A DNA stretch of 64,000 nt from JABJOR01 sp965603075 (GCA_965603075.1 CBFDBO010000003.1:1-64000), one strand, 5' to 3'. Shown: positions 43,697 to 53,016, numbered from the stretch's first letter. Numbers and translations are program-made. The notes: generated by a model from the sequence alone, not told the origin.

Positions 43697-44536
43697 TTAT
43701 TGTGAATTTACAGATTGATGGGCCTCTGATGCCTGCCGAGCATCGGGTTGGCGCATGAAAGCGACGATTTCTGTCGCAATAGACAGGGCGATTTCTTCGG
43801 GGCCTACAGCGCCGATATCAATTCCGGCGGGCCCGCGTAAATCCGATAGTCGGTTGCTGCCAATCACATCGTCGTTAGCAAGGGCATTTTTTAAGGTATC
43901 AATTTTTTTATGGCTGCCCACCATGGCAACATAATTGGCAGGTGATGTCAGTGCGGCCCGCAAAGCATCTTTGTCTCTTTTGCCCTGGGTTGAGATGACG
44001 ATGGCATCCGTAGCCTGTAAACCAAGAGATTCCATATCAAACCCATCAAGATATTGGTCTGCACCGATAATCTCTTCATGGTCTTCTGGCAGAGCCGCTA
44101 GGATAACGTGGAAGCCAACGGTTCGCGCGATACTGATGAGAGCCTGAGCCACAGGCGAGCTCCCACAAACGACTAATTTTCGGATTGTGCGCATGGGCTC
44201 CAAAAAAAATTCTACCGTTCCACCACTGGGGCAACCGGATTTAAAAAGTAGTGTACCATCTGTATCAATGTCGCCTTCAACATCTTCCTTGGGACGAACA
44301 CGAATGACATTGGGCTGTCCGGTCTTTATGGCATCAAGGGCTGCTTTTCGAACGGCACCCGTAACACAACCACCACCAACAAAACCGTGGATCTCACCAT
44401 CGTTGGTAATAACAGCCTTAGCCCCCGCTTTGGCTGAGGTTAGATCTGCCGTACGCATGACCGTGGCTACGCAATATTCCTCATCATTGGCCCGTAGCTT
44501 TTCAATCAGATCGAGAGTTTTAGAGGTTTGGGTCAT
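43697..44536 (-). CDS. coxF: CoxF/XdhC-family accessory protein
   Basis: A 279-residue XdhC/CoxI-family protein. The N-terminal domain has VFRTAD-like VMRTADLTSAKAGAKAVI and GFVGGGCVTGAVRKAAL. The C-terminal Rossmann half has LVVCGSSPVAQALI and the motif YVAMVGSHKK. Members of this family handle or insert the sulfurated molybdenum cofactor of xanthine-dehydrogenase-type enzymes; in cox clusters they support assembly of the CuSMoO2 centre. Position between coxE and coxG matches the standard order. Confidence 0.84.
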   Translation of the reverse strand: MTQTSKTLDLIEKLRANDEEYCVATVMRTADLTSAKAGAKAVITNDGEIHGFVGGGCVTGAVRKAALDAIKTGQPNVIRVRPKEDVEGDIDTDGTLLFKSGCPSGGTVEFFLEPMRTIRKLVVCGSSPVAQALISIARTVGFHVILAALPEDHEEIIGADQYLDGFDMESLGLQATDAIVISTQGKRDKDALRAALTSPANYVAMVGSHKKIDTLKNALANDDVIGSNRLSDLRGPAGIDIGAVGPEEIALSIATEIVAFMRQPDARQASEAHQSVNSQ

Positions 44537-44547
44537 TCTATACTTCC

Positions 44548-45744
44548 TTACAAACGTGCGAGCTCGGGCTCAATAGCGGCAAGTGCATCAATAGTGTTCG
44601 CGGCGGCAAAGTGATCAATGTAGGGCATGGCAGCCGACATGGACGCCGTTACCGGTTCATAGTCACGCCATCCCAACATGGGATTTAACCAGATCAGTCG
44701 AGGGGCACGACGCTTCAGGCGTTTTAGTTCATGAATTAAGTGCTCTGGCGGGTCCGTATCATACCCATCACTGATGATCAGCACAAAGGTTCGCGAATTC
44801 AACGTGCCCTTTGCATAGACTGAATTAAATTGGTTCAAGCTTTTACCAAGTTTTGTACCACTGCCAATGCCGTCAGCAATCAAGGAAAGTTTTATCATTG
44901 CTTTGGCCGAGTTCTTTTCCCGAACGGCATCAGTAACCCGGATCAGTTTGGTATGAAAAATATAGGCATCGGTATCAATCCACTTGCATACAAGTCCCTT
45001 AACGAATTGTAGAAAAAATTGACTGTATGTTTTCATAGAGCCCGACACATCGAGAAAAACAACAATACGAACTGGACGATCCGGTCTTGATTTTTTAATC
45101 AGTGTAAGAGGGTCGCCACCATAACACTGGTTGGCGCGAATAGTCTTTCTTAAATCCAGCCGGCCTCCTTTCGAAGATCGACGATAGCGTCTTGATAATC
45201 TATTGCGCATCGCCTTGGCTAACTGATAGGCGATTTTCTCTGCAAGGGCTATTTCCTCTGGATCTGAAAATTTCCGAAAATCAGTCTTGGTTATCGTTGC
45301 TTGATCCGTGGCTACCAACTTGGCGGCCGCTCCTTCGGTTATCGTGACTTCGCCGGACTGATCTGGAACTGGATCGGTTTTTGTTTCTTTAGAGGTGTCT
45401 GGGGAAAAGTGATTTTTCCAAACACCCTGACGAATGTTGCTTGTGGAAGATGTATTGGAATTTTTCGGGCGATACGTCTTGCGCTCTTTTCCATGGGAGG
45501 ACCAATAGGCTTCAAACAAATCGTCAAATTGGTGCCATTCTTCCTTGGACCCGGTTAGCAAAATCTTTAACTGTGTGCGTGCCCGTCTGAAGGTTCCCAA
45601 AGATGTTGATAGTAATAATTCAGCCGCATCAATTGATTCTTTGGGGCCAATTTTGAAATCATTAAGGCGCAGGTGATCAATAAACCCGGCAATACGGCTG
45701 GTTATAATTGGCTTTTGCATCAACGAGGTCGTTGCGGCGTTCAT
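44548..45744 (-). CDS. coxE: CoxE, VWA-domain maturation factor of CO dehydrogenase
   Basis: A 398-residue VWA-domain protein. The MIDAS motif DVSGSMKTY (DxSxS) begins the C-terminal domain, with the second MIDAS part near IADGIGSGT and the third in ISDGYDTDPP. The N-terminal half is charged and partly low-complexity. CoxE pairs with the MoxR-type ATPase CoxD, encoded 4 bp upstream, in building the copper part of the active site. The characteristic neighbouring order makes the assignment secure. Confidence 0.87.
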   Translation of the reverse strand: MNAATTSLMQKPIITSRIAGFIDHLRLNDFKIGPKESIDAAELLLSTSLGTFRRARTQLKILLTGSKEEWHQFDDLFEAYWSSHGKERKTYRPKNSNTSSTSNIRQGVWKNHFSPDTSKETKTDPVPDQSGEVTITEGAAAKLVATDQATITKTDFRKFSDPEEIALAEKIAYQLAKAMRNRLSRRYRRSSKGGRLDLRKTIRANQCYGGDPLTLIKKSRPDRPVRIVVFLDVSGSMKTYSQFFLQFVKGLVCKWIDTDAYIFHTKLIRVTDAVREKNSAKAMIKLSLIADGIGSGTKLGKSLNQFNSVYAKGTLNSRTFVLIISDGYDTDPPEHLIHELKRLKRRAPRLIWLNPMLGWRDYEPVTASMSAAMPYIDHFAAANTIDALAAIEPELARL

Positions 45745-45748
45745 AGCA

Positions 45749-46633
45749 CTAAGCTGCTTTGCCGGATAGTTTGGAAACGACCTCAGAAGTTATGGATTTT
45801 TGATCATGCTCGGTCTTGAGTAGGCAAATTAACGATGACGCAAGTGTATCGAGATCACTATCAATTTGTGATAGTTTTAAACCCATTAGGGCCGCCGCCC
45901 AATCCAGAGTTTCTGCTATGCCAGGGTTTTTTTCTAAATTTTCTTTACGCAAGGCTTGAACAAAGCCGACAATTTGTTGCGCTAACCCATCTTCGATTTG
46001 GGGCAATCGGGACAAGATAATTTCCAATTCACGCTCGGGTGAGGGAAATTCCACATAGGTGTATAGACACCGTCTGCGCAAGGCATCCGAAAGCTCGCGT
46101 GTACCGTTGGATGTCAAAATTACATGGGGAATACTTGTGGCGGTGATTGTTCCAAGCTCGGGTACTGTTATTTGAAAATCCGACAGAATTTCCAGTAAGT
46201 AGGCTTCAAACTCTTCATCGGACCGATCAATTTCATCGATTAATAAAACGGGCGACTTGCTCTGAGTGATGGCTTCTAGCAAAGGGCGTTTCAGTAGATA
46301 ATTTTCAGAAAATATCTGTTCTTCAATGACATCAGAGGATGTGTTCTCATGTTCTTTGGCTTTGATGGACAACAATTGCCGCTGATAGTTCCACTCATAG
46401 ATGGCATGATTAGCGTCCAAGCCTTCATAGCATTGAAGGCGAATAAGCTGGGTGTCTAGAACGCTCGCTAAGGCGCGGGCGATCTCGGTCTTACCGACCC
46501 CCGCTTCGCCTTCCAGCAACAAAGGTCGCTGCAAATCGAGTGATAATTGCACCGCCATGGCAAGTGTCTCATCAGGAACATAATTCACATCCTGAAGACG
46601 AGACTTGATGTTTTGAGTATCGCTCATTGTCAT
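45749..46633 (-). CDS. coxD: CoxD, MoxR-type AAA+ ATPase for CO dehydrogenase maturation
   Basis: A 294-residue AAA+ ATPase with Walker A GEAGVGKTEIA, Walker B VLLIDEIDRSDEEFEA and sensor-1 ILTSNGTRELSDALRRR. In Oligotropha CoxD is needed to add sulfur and copper to the molybdenum cofactor after CoxL folds. Two closely spaced ATGs (46633 and 46627) could start it. It is separated from coxL by a 55-bp gap with a strong hairpin. Confidence 0.88.
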   Translation of the reverse strand: MTMSDTQNIKSRLQDVNYVPDETLAMAVQLSLDLQRPLLLEGEAGVGKTEIARALASVLDTQLIRLQCYEGLDANHAIYEWNYQRQLLSIKAKEHENTSSDVIEEQIFSENYLLKRPLLEAITQSKSPVLLIDEIDRSDEEFEAYLLEILSDFQITVPELGTITATSIPHVILTSNGTRELSDALRRRCLYTYVEFPSPERELEIILSRLPQIEDGLAQQIVGFVQALRKENLEKNPGIAETLDWAAALMGLKLSQIDSDLDTLASSLICLLKTEHDQKSITSEVVSKLSGKAA

Positions 46634-46651
46634 CCGTTATATTTAAGATTT

Positions 46652-46674
46652 GGGGGTGGCCTAAAACCACCCCC
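46652..46674 (-). promoter_or_regulatory. Perfect 8-bp GC hairpin between coxL and coxD
   Basis: GGGGGTGG (46652-46659) pairs perfectly with CCACCCCC (46667-46674) around a 7-nt loop. No T-run follows on the minus strand, so complete termination is unlikely. It probably protects or partly attenuates the coxMSL mRNA so that the enzyme subunits exceed the maturation factors. Confidence 0.6.
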
Positions 46675-46688
46675 GTATCATATTACTG

Positions 46689-49112
46689 TTAGCCAGTAAT
46701 GCCTAGTTTCTGAGCTGTCTTCCATACCCGCCAATGATCATGCGGCATTTGAGTATGCGTCAAGCCTAGGTGGGCAAAAGCATCATTCACAGCATTAGAG
46801 AACGCGGGTACACCACCAACGTTAGGGCTTTCACCTACACCCTTTGCACCAATCGGATGGTGGGGGGAGGGTGTTACGGTGTGATCGGTTTCCCATACAG
46901 GTGTTTCAACAGCCGTTGGCAGGTAGAAGTCCATAAGACTAGCCCCCTTGACGTTGCCCATGGCGTCATAGGTAATTTCCTGGCCCATGGCGATAGCCAA
47001 AGCCTCGGTCAATCCGCCATGAATTTGACCTTCAATGATCATCGGGTTGATGCGGGTTCCGCAATCATCTAGTGCATAGAAGCTGCGTGTATCGACAACG
47101 CCCGTATCTGCATCAATATCAACAACAGCAATGTAGGCACCGAATGGATAAGTCATGTTAGGCGGATCATAATAGGAAACCGCTTCTAAACCTGGTTCAA
47201 GGTTTGGAATTGCTTGTGTGTAAGCAGCAAAGGCCAATTCTTTCATGGTCTTGAACTGTTCAGGGTTTCCTTTGACGTGGAAACGATCAACATCCCATTC
47301 CAGATCACCGTCGTGAACTTCCAAAAGGTAAGCGGCAATCATCTGGGCCTTTGCCCTGATTTTACGGCCCGCCATGGCGGCGGCAGCGCCCGCTACCGGT
47401 GTTGTACGCGACCCATAAGTACCAAGACCATACGGGGCGGTATCGGTATCACCTTCTTCGACGGTGATGTCTTCGGCTGGAATGCCGATCTCGGATGCTA
47501 GGATTTGCGGGAATGTTGTTGCATGTCCCTGACCTTGAGAAATTGATCCCACACGGGCGATAGCAGAACCGGTTGGGTGAATACGAATTTCACATGAATC
47601 GAACATGCCAAGACCCAGAATATCGCAATTCTTAACCGGACCAGCACCAACGATTTCAGTGAAGAAAGCGACACCAATACCCATTAAAGAACGCGTTTCA
47701 CCACGAGAAAAGGCAGCACGGTTTTCAACCTGTTCGGCACGCAGAGTTTTATAATCTACGCTCGCCATACCCTTTTCCAAAGCTGTGTGGTAATCACCAG
47801 AATCGTATTCCCAGCCCAGCGCTGATGTGTAGGGGAATTGTTCCTTTTTAATGAAATTCTTCAGGCGTAATTCAGCTGGATCCATGTCCAACTTGCGGGC
47901 CAGAATATCAATCATCCGCTCAACCATATAAGCTGCTTCCGTTACCCGGAAGGAACACCGATACGCCACACCACCGGGGGCTTTATTGGTATAGACACCA
48001 TCAACGCCACAATGCGCTATTGGAATATCATATGACCCAGTACAGATGGAAAAGAAACCCGCTGGGAATTTGGTCGGATCAGCACAAGCATCAAACGCGC
48101 CATGATCGGCCAGAACATGACACGATAGCCCTGTGATCTTGCCGTCTTTGGTGGAACCGATTTTTCCGGTCATGTGGTAATCACGGGCAAAAGCCGTGGA
48201 TGTCAGGTTCTCGATTTTGTCTTCGATCCACTTAACGGGAACACCCGTGACGATGGAAGCAACCGCAGCACAAATATAGCCGGGATAGACACCCACTTTG
48301 TTTCCAAATCCACCACCAATATCGGGCGATATAATGCGGATGTTGTGCTCAGCAATATTTGTAATAAGCGAAGCAACCGTACGAACAGCATGGGGTGCTT
48401 GGAAAGTCCCCCAAATGGTTAGCTTGCCATTGACCTTGTCCATGGAAGCCACACAACCACACGTCTCGATGGGGCTTGGGTGGACACGGGGGTAGGTGAT
48501 TAATTCTTCAACCACAACCTCGGAATCAGCAAGAGCTTTATCTGTGCCTTCCTTGTCACCTTCTTCCCAATAGAAAATATGGTTATAGTGTTTACGTGCC
48601 CCGTGAGCACCTTCCATTTTGTCCTTAATATCTTCTCGCAGCAGAGGCGCGTCATCGTCCATTGCCTTGAAAGGATCAACCAGAGCTGGAAGCTCCTCAT
48701 ATTCAACTTCAACAAGTTCAACAGCATCAGCTGCTGCATAACGATCACTTGCGACGACGAAGGCAACTTCCTGATTTTGGAACAATACCTTTTCGTCCGC
48801 CAATACGGCCTGAACATCACCCGCCAGAGTTGGCATGTAGTGAAGATTTAATGGTTTCAAATCTTCAGCGGTCAGAATGGCGACAACACCTGGAACAGCC
48901 AAGGCTGCTTCTTTGTTAATGGACTTGATGCGAGCATGCCCATAACTTGAACGAACAAAATCGCCAAACAGCATTCCCGGCATTTTAATATCATCCACAT
49001 AATTACCCTTGCCTTGGGTAAAGCGTGAATCCTCAACGCGTTTGCGGCTGGTGCCTAAACCGTTGAGACTGGCGGCCCGTTCGGCCGATGATGGGGGGGA
49101 TTGTTCATTCAT
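46689..49112 (-). CDS. coxL: CoxL, molybdenum-copper large subunit of form I aerobic CO dehydrogenase
   Basis: Catalytic subunit of aerobic CO dehydrogenase, oxidising CO with water to CO2 plus electrons. The active-site loop reads VAYRCSFR, the diagnostic form I signature; the copper-ligating Cys is C386 (C388 in Oligotropha). Xanthine-dehydrogenase-fold features include GGGFGNKVGVYP and a C-terminal GAKGVGESP with the catalytic-region Glu. The ORF opens at 49199, but the ATG at 49112 (MNEQSPP) overlaps the coxS stop as TAATG and has GGAGGCGG upstream, giving 807 residues, the normal length. It forms a (MSL)2 complex with the two preceding gene products. Confidence 0.95.
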   Translation of the reverse strand: MNEQSPPSSAERAASLNGLGTSRKRVEDSRFTQGKGNYVDDIKMPGMLFGDFVRSSYGHARIKSINKEAALAVPGVVAILTAEDLKPLNLHYMPTLAGDVQAVLADEKVLFQNQEVAFVVASDRYAAADAVELVEVEYEELPALVDPFKAMDDDAPLLREDIKDKMEGAHGARKHYNHIFYWEEGDKEGTDKALADSEVVVEELITYPRVHPSPIETCGCVASMDKVNGKLTIWGTFQAPHAVRTVASLITNIAEHNIRIISPDIGGGFGNKVGVYPGYICAAVASIVTGVPVKWIEDKIENLTSTAFARDYHMTGKIGSTKDGKITGLSCHVLADHGAFDACADPTKFPAGFFSICTGSYDIPIAHCGVDGVYTNKAPGGVAYRCSFRVTEAAYMVERMIDILARKLDMDPAELRLKNFIKKEQFPYTSALGWEYDSGDYHTALEKGMASVDYKTLRAEQVENRAAFSRGETRSLMGIGVAFFTEIVGAGPVKNCDILGLGMFDSCEIRIHPTGSAIARVGSISQGQGHATTFPQILASEIGIPAEDITVEEGDTDTAPYGLGTYGSRTTPVAGAAAAMAGRKIRAKAQMIAAYLLEVHDGDLEWDVDRFHVKGNPEQFKTMKELAFAAYTQAIPNLEPGLEAVSYYDPPNMTYPFGAYIAVVDIDADTGVVDTRSFYALDDCGTRINPMIIEGQIHGGLTEALAIAMGQEITYDAMGNVKGASLMDFYLPTAVETPVWETDHTVTPSPHHPIGAKGVGESPNVGGVPAFSNAVNDAFAHLGLTHTQMPHDHWRVWKTAQKLGITG

Positions 49113-49609
49113 TATTCTGCCGCCTCCTGTGCGGAATTCAACTCTGCGGCTGCTACTTTGATTGCTTTCACGATATTTTGGTATCCTGTGCACCGGCAAA
49201 GGTTTCCTGAAATACCATGGCGAATTTCATCATCTGTAGGATTGGTATTTTCCTGTAGCAGTCGGTGGGCGCGGGTGATCATACCCGGGGTGCAAAATCC
49301 GCATTGCAGTGCATGGTTATCACGGAAGGCTGTTTGAAGGGCATGCAATGTACCATCGGGTGCGGCAATACCTTCAATGGTCGTGATTTCGGCACCATTG
49401 GCCTGCCCAACAAAAACAGTACAGGCTTTTACAGATTTACCATTCATATCCACGGTGCAGGCACCGCAATGGCTGGTGTCACATCCGATATGTGGACCTG
49501 TTAAATCTAAGTCCTCTCGCAGGAAGTGAATGAGCAAGTTGCGAGAATCAGATTCTTTCTCTACCTCGGTTCCGTTTACCGTCATTTTGACGTTAACTTT
49601 AGACATCAA
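49112..49609 (-). CDS. coxS: CoxS, [2Fe-2S] subunit of CO dehydrogenase
   Basis: A 165-residue iron-sulfur subunit with both expected clusters. The N-terminal plant-ferredoxin-type site has CDTSHCGACTVD plus a later Cys (SVKAC), and the C-terminal four-helix site has CGFCTPGM and CRCTGYQNI. It moves electrons from the molybdenum centre of CoxL to FAD in CoxM. Its stop codon overlaps the coxL start by one base. Confidence 0.94.
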   Translation of the reverse strand: MMSKVNVKMTVNGTEVEKESDSRNLLIHFLREDLDLTGPHIGCDTSHCGACTVDMNGKSVKACTVFVGQANGAEITTIEGIAAPDGTLHALQTAFRDNHALQCGFCTPGMITRAHRLLQENTNPTDDEIRHGISGNLCRCTGYQNIVKAIKVAAAELNSAQEAAE

Positions 49610-49627
49610 AGTCTCCCTTAATTTTAA

Positions 49628-50491
49628 TTAGCTTACGCGTTCGGCCGCAAGAGCGATGGATCGCGCGACTATTACGCCGGCAATATGGAGGCGAAAATCT
49701 ACAGGCCCACGGCTATCGGCAGCGGGATCAGCGATTGATTTGGCGGCTTCAACGGCGGCTGCAATGGCGGCGTCATCTAAGGACGTTCCAATCAGGGCTT
49801 GTGAAGCGGCTTCGGCGTATAGCGCGGTATCGCTGACATTGGTTAGAGCGATAGATGCAGAGCTGCAGGAGCCACCTTCCATGGTTAGAATAACGGCGGC
49901 GGCGGCGGTTGCATAATCACCGGTTTTCCGTTTCTGTTTGATGTATGCAGAACCATGACCGGAAGCTGGCGCGGTAAAGTTTACAGCGGTTAGAATCTCG
50001 CCTTCGGCGAGTGCCGTGAAATACGCTGCTTCATAAAAATCACGGGCGGCAACTTCGCGAGAGCCACCTGATCCTTGTAAAACGTAAGATGCATTCAGCG
50101 CCATCATGATGGCTGGCATATCATTGCCGGGGTCACCATTGGCCACATTGCCAGCGATCGTACCCAGATTGCGAACTTGCGGGTCAGCGATCTGGGCCGA
50201 TGTTTCAGCAATGATCGGGCAAACAGCCTTTAGTTCATCTGAGCTAAGTAATTCGGTTTGGGTTGTCATAGCGCCGATAGAAACGGACGATCCGTTAATT
50301 GATATCCCCTTCAGATCACCTATATCCTGAAGATCTATCAAGTGTTCGGGAACTGCCATCCGCAGTTTCATCATGGGGATCAAGCTATGCCCGCCCGCCA
50401 CAACACGCGCGTCATCTCCCAGTGAGTTCAACAGAGCAATTGCTGCTTCAATTGAATCCGGGCGATGGTAATCGAATGAACCTGGTATCAT
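49628..50491 (-). CDS. coxM: CoxM, FAD-binding medium subunit of CO dehydrogenase
   Basis: A 287-residue FAD subunit of the xanthine dehydrogenase type. The FAD-phosphate motifs AGGHSLIPMMK near residue 36 and TIAGNVANGDPGND near residue 110 are clear. It accepts electrons from CoxS and passes them to quinone or cytochrome at the membrane. GGGAGGAT precedes the ATG. It is the first gene of the catalytic coxMSL trio; the preceding 150 bp hold a large inverted repeat. Confidence 0.94.
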   Translation of the reverse strand: MIPGSFDYHRPDSIEAAIALLNSLGDDARVVAGGHSLIPMMKLRMAVPEHLIDLQDIGDLKGISINGSSVSIGAMTTQTELLSSDELKAVCPIIAETSAQIADPQVRNLGTIAGNVANGDPGNDMPAIMMALNASYVLQGSGGSREVAARDFYEAAYFTALAEGEILTAVNFTAPASGHGSAYIKQKRKTGDYATAAAAVILTMEGGSCSSASIALTNVSDTALYAEAASQALIGTSLDDAAIAAAVEAAKSIADPAADSRGPVDFRLHIAGVIVARSIALAAERVS

Positions 50492-50572
50492 TTAAATCCT
50501 CCCTTAAAGCACCTTGAGTGGGCTTTTTGTATTTGAAGGAAATATTATAGAAACGGCTTTTCATAAATGACT

Positions 50573-50613
50573 GTAATTCATGCATGGAGGAGGGGGGATC
50601 ATGCATGAATTAC
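50573..50613. promoter_or_regulatory. 14-bp perfect inverted repeat upstream of coxM
   Basis: GTAATTCATGCATG (50573-50586) and CATGCATGAATTAC (50600-50613) are perfect reverse complements separated by the 13-nt purine-rich GAGGAGGGGGGAT. Each arm contains the self-palindromic octamer CATGCATG, so the site can be read as two operator copies 27 bp apart or as one long stem. It lies 30 bp after coxC and about 80 bp before coxM. It is a candidate target of CoxC or another cox regulator. Confidence 0.65.
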
Positions 50614-50642
50614 GTGAATCTTGCACGAAGTGCGGGAATATA

Positions 50643-51827
50643 TTAGATACCTAGCAAGTCTTGGATTTCAGAAACGCGGCCTCTGCTAACAGGAATCTCT
50701 TTTTCTTGATTTTTTCCGACAATGCAAACGCCTTTGTCGCCCTCACGGCGAAACCCTGTTATGTAGTTTTTATTGACCAGATAGCTACGATGGGTGCGGA
50801 TGAAATTAACTGAATCCAGCGTTTTTTCCACACGCGACAAGGACCATGGACAGAAATATTCATTTTCTGAATTAGCAATCCGAGAATAGTGTCCATCGGC
50901 TTGGACATAAACAAGTGAGTCAGTTGATATAAACCGCAAGGTCTTGTCACGCTCATAGGGGATTCTATCTGACAAACCGGACAGTTGGTCTTTTGTGGGC
51001 ATTGTTTCATCAAATGCCTTTGATAATAAGGACGAGGCATTACGGTTTCGAAGGGTTACATTTTCCTGAGCTAAGGCTGTTTCTGGTTCAGGTGTACTAC
51101 CGACGCTCACGGCGGGTTCACTCTCTCCGCTTACGGCGGTCAGCAAAAACCAGCCACAAGTGAGAAATGCCGATATGGCAACAATCAAGGCCAGATTATT
51201 TGAAGACATAACTTGTGTTGCACTCAGACTAACAGATTGAGCGACGCTAAAGGTTGTATAGAGCATGGCCGAATAATGGACCGCCGATATGGATAAGCCG
51301 AGGACAACAGATCCACAAATTGTCATGAACATGGAGCGCTTTCGATAGGCAAGCTCCATAGCCAGGATACAAGAAACCATGGCAATACCGATTGCGAGCA
51401 TTACACCACTGGCTTCATAATTAACGATACAATTGCCGGAGATCGCCGACATACCCAAATAATGCATGGAAATAATGCCGACGCCGGTAATTATTCCCGC
51501 CAAGATAATGCGGACCGGTGTTCGTACACCGAAATGCAATGACATTAACGCTACCCCCGTCAGCAAAATGGCGATCAAGGCAGAACCCAATGTTCGCAAT
51601 GGGTCATAAAATATCGGTATGCCGACATCGACGGAGATCATGCCAACAAAATGCATGGACCAGATCCCGCCACCCAATGCAAAAGCAGCTTTGGTGATTC
51701 TTACTTTACGCTGATGAGCGCCCAATACAGCAAGTCCGCTTGTCAGTCGTAAGGACGTAAAAGCACTCATGATTGCAATAGCGACTGATGCAATGATCAG
51801 ATATGGTACATAAACAACTTCGAGCAT
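50643..51827 (-). CDS. coxC: CoxC-like MHYT-LytTR membrane regulator
   Basis: A 394-residue regulator with an N-terminal MHYT domain (about 1-235, about seven TM helices) containing three motif repeats: SMHFVGM, SMHYLGM and AVHYSAM. These His/Met sites are proposed to bind a metal able to sense CO, O2 or NO. The C-terminal ~100 residues are a LytTR DNA-binding domain (VYVQADGHYSRIA ... FIRTHRSYLVNKNYITGFRR). CoxC and CoxH of Oligotropha have the same fusion. It sits at the head of the cox cluster and probably controls it directly. Confidence 0.87.
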   Translation of the reverse strand: MLEVVYVPYLIIASVAIAIMSAFTSLRLTSGLAVLGAHQRKVRITKAAFALGGGIWSMHFVGMISVDVGIPIFYDPLRTLGSALIAILLTGVALMSLHFGVRTPVRIILAGIITGVGIISMHYLGMSAISGNCIVNYEASGVMLAIGIAMVSCILAMELAYRKRSMFMTICGSVVLGLSISAVHYSAMLYTTFSVAQSVSLSATQVMSSNNLALIVAISAFLTCGWFLLTAVSGESEPAVSVGSTPEPETALAQENVTLRNRNASSLLSKAFDETMPTKDQLSGLSDRIPYERDKTLRFISTDSLVYVQADGHYSRIANSENEYFCPWSLSRVEKTLDSVNFIRTHRSYLVNKNYITGFRREGDKGVCIVGKNQEKEIPVSRGRVSEIQDLLGI

Positions 51828-52251
51828 TAATAAAACTCAACCTCCATATTGGTATACCATAGCTTAAATCAAATCTTTCCCTGTGTATCTATTATCTGCG
51901 TGATTTTTTCACGATAGCTTTCTTTATAATATTTAATTTTAAAAATACATAAAAAAATACATATTATATATTAATAGTGAACGATCTTAATTCGGGTATT
52001 TTAGTGCCCTTTAAGCGCTCTCTCCATTGTGCCACGGATCTTAACTGGGGTGTCATTACGCGTGAATTATGGCCACTTTAAAGACATTAAAAGAGACTGC
52101 AAAAAAAACTCAATAAGAGTTTTTCTACATCCTGTTCTCCGTATTGTTCAGATTTATCAAGCCACTTCATCATAGCCCTTAGCATAATGACCTGTTATAT
52201 AGGTGCCGCTCAAATTATTGTTATTTTCATTGCAACGAGGTTCCCGAGGTC
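51828..52251. other. Divergent upstream region of coxC and the methyltransferase gene
   Basis: 424 bp without a gene. The coxC-proximal half (51900-51975) is very AT-rich and should hold the coxC promoter. An imperfect direct repeat, GATCTTAATTCGGGT (51983-51997) and GATCTTAACTGGGGT (52037-52051), has 13 of 15 matches with a 54-bp period. LytTR proteins bind direct repeats, so autoregulation by CoxC is possible, but the repeat does not closely fit a known LytTR consensus. Confidence 0.4.
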
Positions 52252-52905
52252 ATGTCAACCACGCCCGTGTCAGAAAATTCCACCCGACAAGCGTCTTTGG
52301 GGCAAGATTATACCCTGACCCTGACCGACCGTTTCGGTATCTGGCTATCCGCACGCTGGGTCCGGGCATGTTGCGGCGATATCACGGGAAAACGGTTGGC
52401 CGACATCGGTTGTGGGTACCGCGCGGAGATGGGGCGTCATCTGATGGCGTCCGCGGCGCATGTTGACCTGGTCGATGTTTCTGTAGCACCAGACCTTCAC
52501 AGCAAGCCAAATGTCACCATTCAAGAGGGACAATTACCTGCCGCCATCAATCCAGTCGCGGATCACTCGGTCGATATTGTCATATGCAATTCTGTGATCG
52601 AGCACTTGTGGGAACCAAGCCAAACCTTAGCGGAATGTTTTCGCATACTCAAACCCGGCGGGGTGTTCTTGATTAATGTACCATCGTGGCGAGGAAAATG
52701 GTTCCTGGAATTTTCGGGCTTCACGCTAGGCCTGAGCACCAGTGAGGAAATCAATGATCACAAAATATATTATGATCCCAAAGAGCTTTGGCCGCTGCTT
52801 GTCCGCACCGGGTTTAAACCACGCGACATCACCTGTCGCACCCACAAATTTGGGCTTAATACCTATGCTGTTTGTCGGAAGGAGGGAAAACAGATTATCC
52901 CATAG
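52252..52905 (+). CDS. Class I SAM-dependent methyltransferase
   Basis: A 217-residue Rossmann-type methyltransferase. Motif I is LADIGCGYRAEMGR, motif II LVDVSV, and the post-II segment VADHSVDIVICNSVIEHLWEP resembles lipid- or polysaccharide-linked glycan methyltransferases. LKPGGVFLINVPSWRGKW is the late motif. Weak AGG precedes the ATG. It stands alone between coxC and the XRE gene; the substrate is unknown. Confidence 0.8.
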   Translation: MSTTPVSENSTRQASLGQDYTLTLTDRFGIWLSARWVRACCGDITGKRLADIGCGYRAEMGRHLMASAAHVDLVDVSVAPDLHSKPNVTIQEGQLPAAINPVADHSVDIVICNSVIEHLWEPSQTLAECFRILKPGGVFLINVPSWRGKWFLEFSGFTLGLSTSEEINDHKIYYDPKELWPLLVRTGFKPRDITCRTHKFGLNTYAVCRKEGKQIIP

Positions 52906-53016
52906 ACCGTAAGGAACGGCCAACCGGGTCATTCTCAGTGGATACGCGGCGGCATTTAAACAGGCTAACATTTATGTAAGACAGTACCTTAATGTTATTT
53001 AATGGTATTACGGCAT

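Noticed and set aside
46689..49112. CoxL as a form II (AYRGAGR-type) homologue
   Set aside because: The loop reads VAYRCSFR, the form I signature.
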